From Paludibacteraceae bacterium (GTDB lineage Bacteria > Bacteroidota > Bacteroidia > Bacteroidales > Paludibacteraceae): 21,144 bases of DNA. Every line of letters begins with the position of its first letter. The stretch's first letter is position 1. Shown here one piece after another: positions 19,632-21,144 of this stretch. Below the pieces are notes generated by a model, which saw only the letters and a list, made by a program, of their open reading frames with translations, was not told where the DNA came from and searched no databases. A program made the position numbers and the translations under genes. Where the stretch lies: positions 1 through 21,144 of the forward strand of contig JAEDGZ010000031.1 of assembly GCA_016297215.1 (NCBI GenBank), read 5' to 3'.

Positions 19632-19940
19632 TTAGATCTCCTTACCAGTTTTTTTGGATACGCGGACCAACTTCCCATCCTTCAACACGCGCCCCACGCG
19701 AACGGGCTTGCCGTCTTCTACGGGGTTGAGGTTGGAGATATGGATAGGTGCCTCCTGTTTAACGATGCCCCCTTGGGGGTTCTTTGCATTAGGTTTGGTA
19801 CTCTTCGATACCATATTCACACCTTCTACGATAGCACGCTGCTTATCTACGAGCACCTCCAGCACGCGGCCGGTTTTGCCTTTAGAAGCGCCTGCGTTAA
19901 CGTAAACGGTATCACCTTTCTTAATATGTAATTTTGCCAT
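19632..19940 (-). CDS. rplX: 50S ribosomal protein L24 (uL24)
   Basis: Assembly-initiating protein that binds the 5' end of 23S rRNA near the tunnel exit. The 102 residues open with MAKLHIKKGDTVYVNAGASK and the KOW motif KGDTVYVNAGASKGKTGRVL, then VEGVNMVSKSTKPNAKNPQG and APIHISNLNPV, and end VSKKTGKEI. The stop overlaps the rplE translation signal region (3-nt gap). It follows rplN after 21 nt. Confidence 0.98.
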   Translation of the reverse strand: MAKLHIKKGDTVYVNAGASKGKTGRVLEVLVDKQRAIVEGVNMVSKSTKPNAKNPQGGIVKQEAPIHISNLNPVEDGKPVRVGRVLKDGKLVRVSKKTGKEI

Positions 19941-19961
19941 TACTGTAACTAATTTAGATGA

Positions 19962-20327
19962 TTAGAGCACTTCGGGTGCCAACGAGATAATTTTCATGTT
20001 CGTTTGACGGAGTTCACGAGCCACAGGACCGAAGATACGCGAGCCGCGGAGTTCACCTGCGTTGTTGACGAGCACGCATGCGTTGTCGTCGAAGCGGATG
20101 TAACTTCCGTCAGCGCGGCGCACCTCTTTCTTCACGCGTACAACGATAGCGCGGCTAACCGTACCGTCCTTGATAGCGGAAGAGGGGATAACGCCCTTAA
20201 CGGCTACTACGATGGTGTCTCCGAGGGTGGCATAACGTTTCTTAGTACCGCCCAGAACGCGGATTACCAATGCCTCTTTTGCACCGGAGTTGTCCGCAAC
20301 GATAAGTCTTGATTCTTGCTGTACCAT
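19962..20327 (-). CDS. rplN: 50S ribosomal protein L14 (uL14)
   Basis: L14 sits at the subunit interface, forms bridges to 16S rRNA and is the docking site of the silencing factor RsfS. The 121-residue length is typical. It begins MVQQESRLIVADNSGAKEAL and contains GDTIVVAVKGVIPSSAIKDG, the basic loop VRVKKEVRRADGSYIRFDDN, and the signature NNAGELRGSRIFGPVARELR. Only 2 nt separate its ATG from the rpsQ stop, so the two are probably translationally coupled. Confidence 0.98.
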   Translation of the reverse strand: MVQQESRLIVADNSGAKEALVIRVLGGTKKRYATLGDTIVVAVKGVIPSSAIKDGTVSRAIVVRVKKEVRRADGSYIRFDDNACVLVNNAGELRGSRIFGPVARELRQTNMKIISLAPEVL

Positions 20328-20329
20328 AA

Positions 20330-20587
20330 TTACTTAGCCCTTTCGATAATTTGAGTTAGACGCCAACGAACTGTCTTGCTCAGCGGACGAGTCTCCATGA
20401 TGCGTACGGTATCGCCGATGCCGCACTCGTTCTTCTCGTCATGAACATGGAACTTGCGAGTTTTATTGACAAACTTGCCATAGATGGGGTGTTTCTCTTT
20501 CCATTTAACGGCTACGACGATAGTCTTATCCATTTTGTTGGAAACGACAACACCTACACGCTCTTTTCTTAGATTTCTTGTTTCCAT
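20330..20587 (-). CDS. rpsQ: 30S ribosomal protein S17 (uS17)
   Basis: Primary binding protein of the 16S rRNA 5' domain with an OB fold. The 85 residues begin METRNLRKERVGVVVSNKMD, with KTIVVAVKWKEKHPIYGKF, the loop KFHVHDEKNECGIGDTV and IMETRPLSKTVRWRLTQIIE, all family features. It lies 15 nt after rpmC and 2 nt before rplN. Confidence 0.97.
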   Translation of the reverse strand: METRNLRKERVGVVVSNKMDKTIVVAVKWKEKHPIYGKFVNKTRKFHVHDEKNECGIGDTVRIMETRPLSKTVRWRLTQIIERAK

Positions 20588-20602
20588 TTCACTTGTCGTT
20601 TT

Positions 20603-20797
20603 TTACTTGTTAAGTTCTCTTGCACGCAACTCAGTTGCCAGACGTGCGATTGTCTTGCGAGCAACCTTAATCTGCAACGGATTGTCGAGCGGAGAAATGC
20701 TGTGATTCAGTTTCATGCGCGTGAGGGCCTCTTTCTCGGAAGCGAGACGCTCTTGAATCTCAGCGGTAGTTAATTCTTTGATTTCAGCTGTTTTCAT
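20603..20797 (-). CDS. rpmC: 50S ribosomal protein L29 (uL29)
   Basis: Small two-helix protein at the tunnel exit, close to L23, where chaperones and SRP dock. The 64 residues begin MKTAEIKELTTAEIQERLAS; the second helix ends KVARKTIARLATELRARELN. The helix-turn-helix charge pattern and the conserved LN-ISPLDNPLQIK region support the call. The start is 8 nt after the rplP stop. Confidence 0.95.
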   Translation of the reverse strand: MKTAEIKELTTAEIQERLASEKEALTRMKLNHSISPLDNPLQIKVARKTIARLATELRARELNK

Positions 20798-20805
20798 AAT
20801 CCTAA

Positions 20806-21144
20806 TTATACATTTTGGGTTGCGTCGTAATCGCGTCTTACGACAAATTTAGTAGTGATAGGAAGTTTCTGTGCTGCCAGGCGGAGTGCCTCTTTAGCCA
20901 CCTCGTACGATACACCTTCTACCTCGAAGATGATACGTCCGGGCTCCAAAGGTACTACGAATCCTTCGGGCGCACCCTTACCTTTACCCATACGGACATC
21001 CAAAGGTTTCTTGGTGATAGGTTTATCCGGGAAAACGCGGATCCACACCTGACCTTGACGTTGCATATAACGGGTAACTGCGATACGGGCTGCTTCGATT
21101 TGACGACCTGTCAACCAGATGGTACCAAGGCTCTTGATACCGAA
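20806..21144 (-). CDS. rplP: 50S ribosomal protein L16 (uL16), 5' end missing
   Basis: L16 helps to shape the A site and peptidyl-transferase region of the large subunit. The window edge cuts the gene: 112 codons are present, beginning in frame at FGIKSLGTIWLTGRQIEAAR, so roughly 30 N-terminal residues are outside. The signature RMGKGKGAPEGFVVPLEPGR and the C-terminal KLPITTKFVVRRDYDATQNV are intact. A TTG inside the frame (21112-21114) is not the real start. It heads the run rplP-rpmC-rpsQ, as in the S10 operon. Confidence 0.97.
   Translation of the reverse strand, partial: FGIKSLGTIWLTGRQIEAARIAVTRYMQRQGQVWIRVFPDKPITKKPLDVRMGKGKGAPEGFVVPLEPGRIIFEVEGVSYEVAKEALRLAAQKLPITTKFVVRRDYDATQNV

Noticed and set aside
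1..21144. tRNA, rRNA or known riboswitch
   Set aside because: No cloverleaf with conserved TTC-A-- arm, rRNA segment or recognisable riboswitch core was seen in the gaps by eye; a covariance-model scan would be needed to exclude one fully.

Overview
The window is almost certainly from a member of the Bacteroidota, most likely Bacteroidales. Three things point there: promoters of the form TAnnTTTG-CA-n-C at two places, a large secreted protein with a domain set common in that group (jelly-roll modules, InlB-type B repeats, a FISUMP-like domain, and a C-terminal tail like type IX cargo), and zinc-free S14 and L36. Most genes have no clear Shine-Dalgarno sequence. Every recognised gene reads on the minus strand.

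From right to left (5' to 3'), positions 21144-10391 carry the 3' part of the S10/spc/alpha ribosomal cluster: rplP (5'-truncated by the window edge), rpmC, rpsQ, rplN, rplX, rplE, rpsN, rpsH, rplF, rplR, rpsE, rpmD, rplO, secY, map, infA, rpmJ, rpsM, rpsK, rpsD, rpoA, rplQ. The order is canonical and the gaps are mostly 2-40 nt. Two gaps stand out: 241 nt with a perfect 10-bp hairpin between rpsN and rpsH, and 64 nt with a perfect 10-bp hairpin between rplO and secY. A strong terminator follows rplQ.

Positions 10346-8336 hold a repeat-rich spacer, an archaeal/eukaryal-type aspartyl-tRNA synthetase that carries a histidine at a tRNA-specificity position (suggesting it may be non-discriminating), a hairpin terminator, and luxS followed by another terminator.

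Positions 8014-1286 are one gene for a 2242-residue exported, internally duplicated mosaic protein with its own Bacteroidota-type promoter and a terminator just after the stop. Its function is not recognisable beyond surface-protein architecture.

Positions 1285-1 contain no convincing gene but are dense with structure: a 39-bp GC-rich tandem repeat (three copies), a 167-bp palindromic element with 20-bp terminal inverted repeats flanked by a 41-bp perfect direct repeat, a bidirectional terminator-like hairpin, a 60-bp interrupted palindrome, four copies of TTGCCACAT, and two tandem dyads immediately upstream of a promoter that points leftward out of the window. This is the part least explained by known genes.
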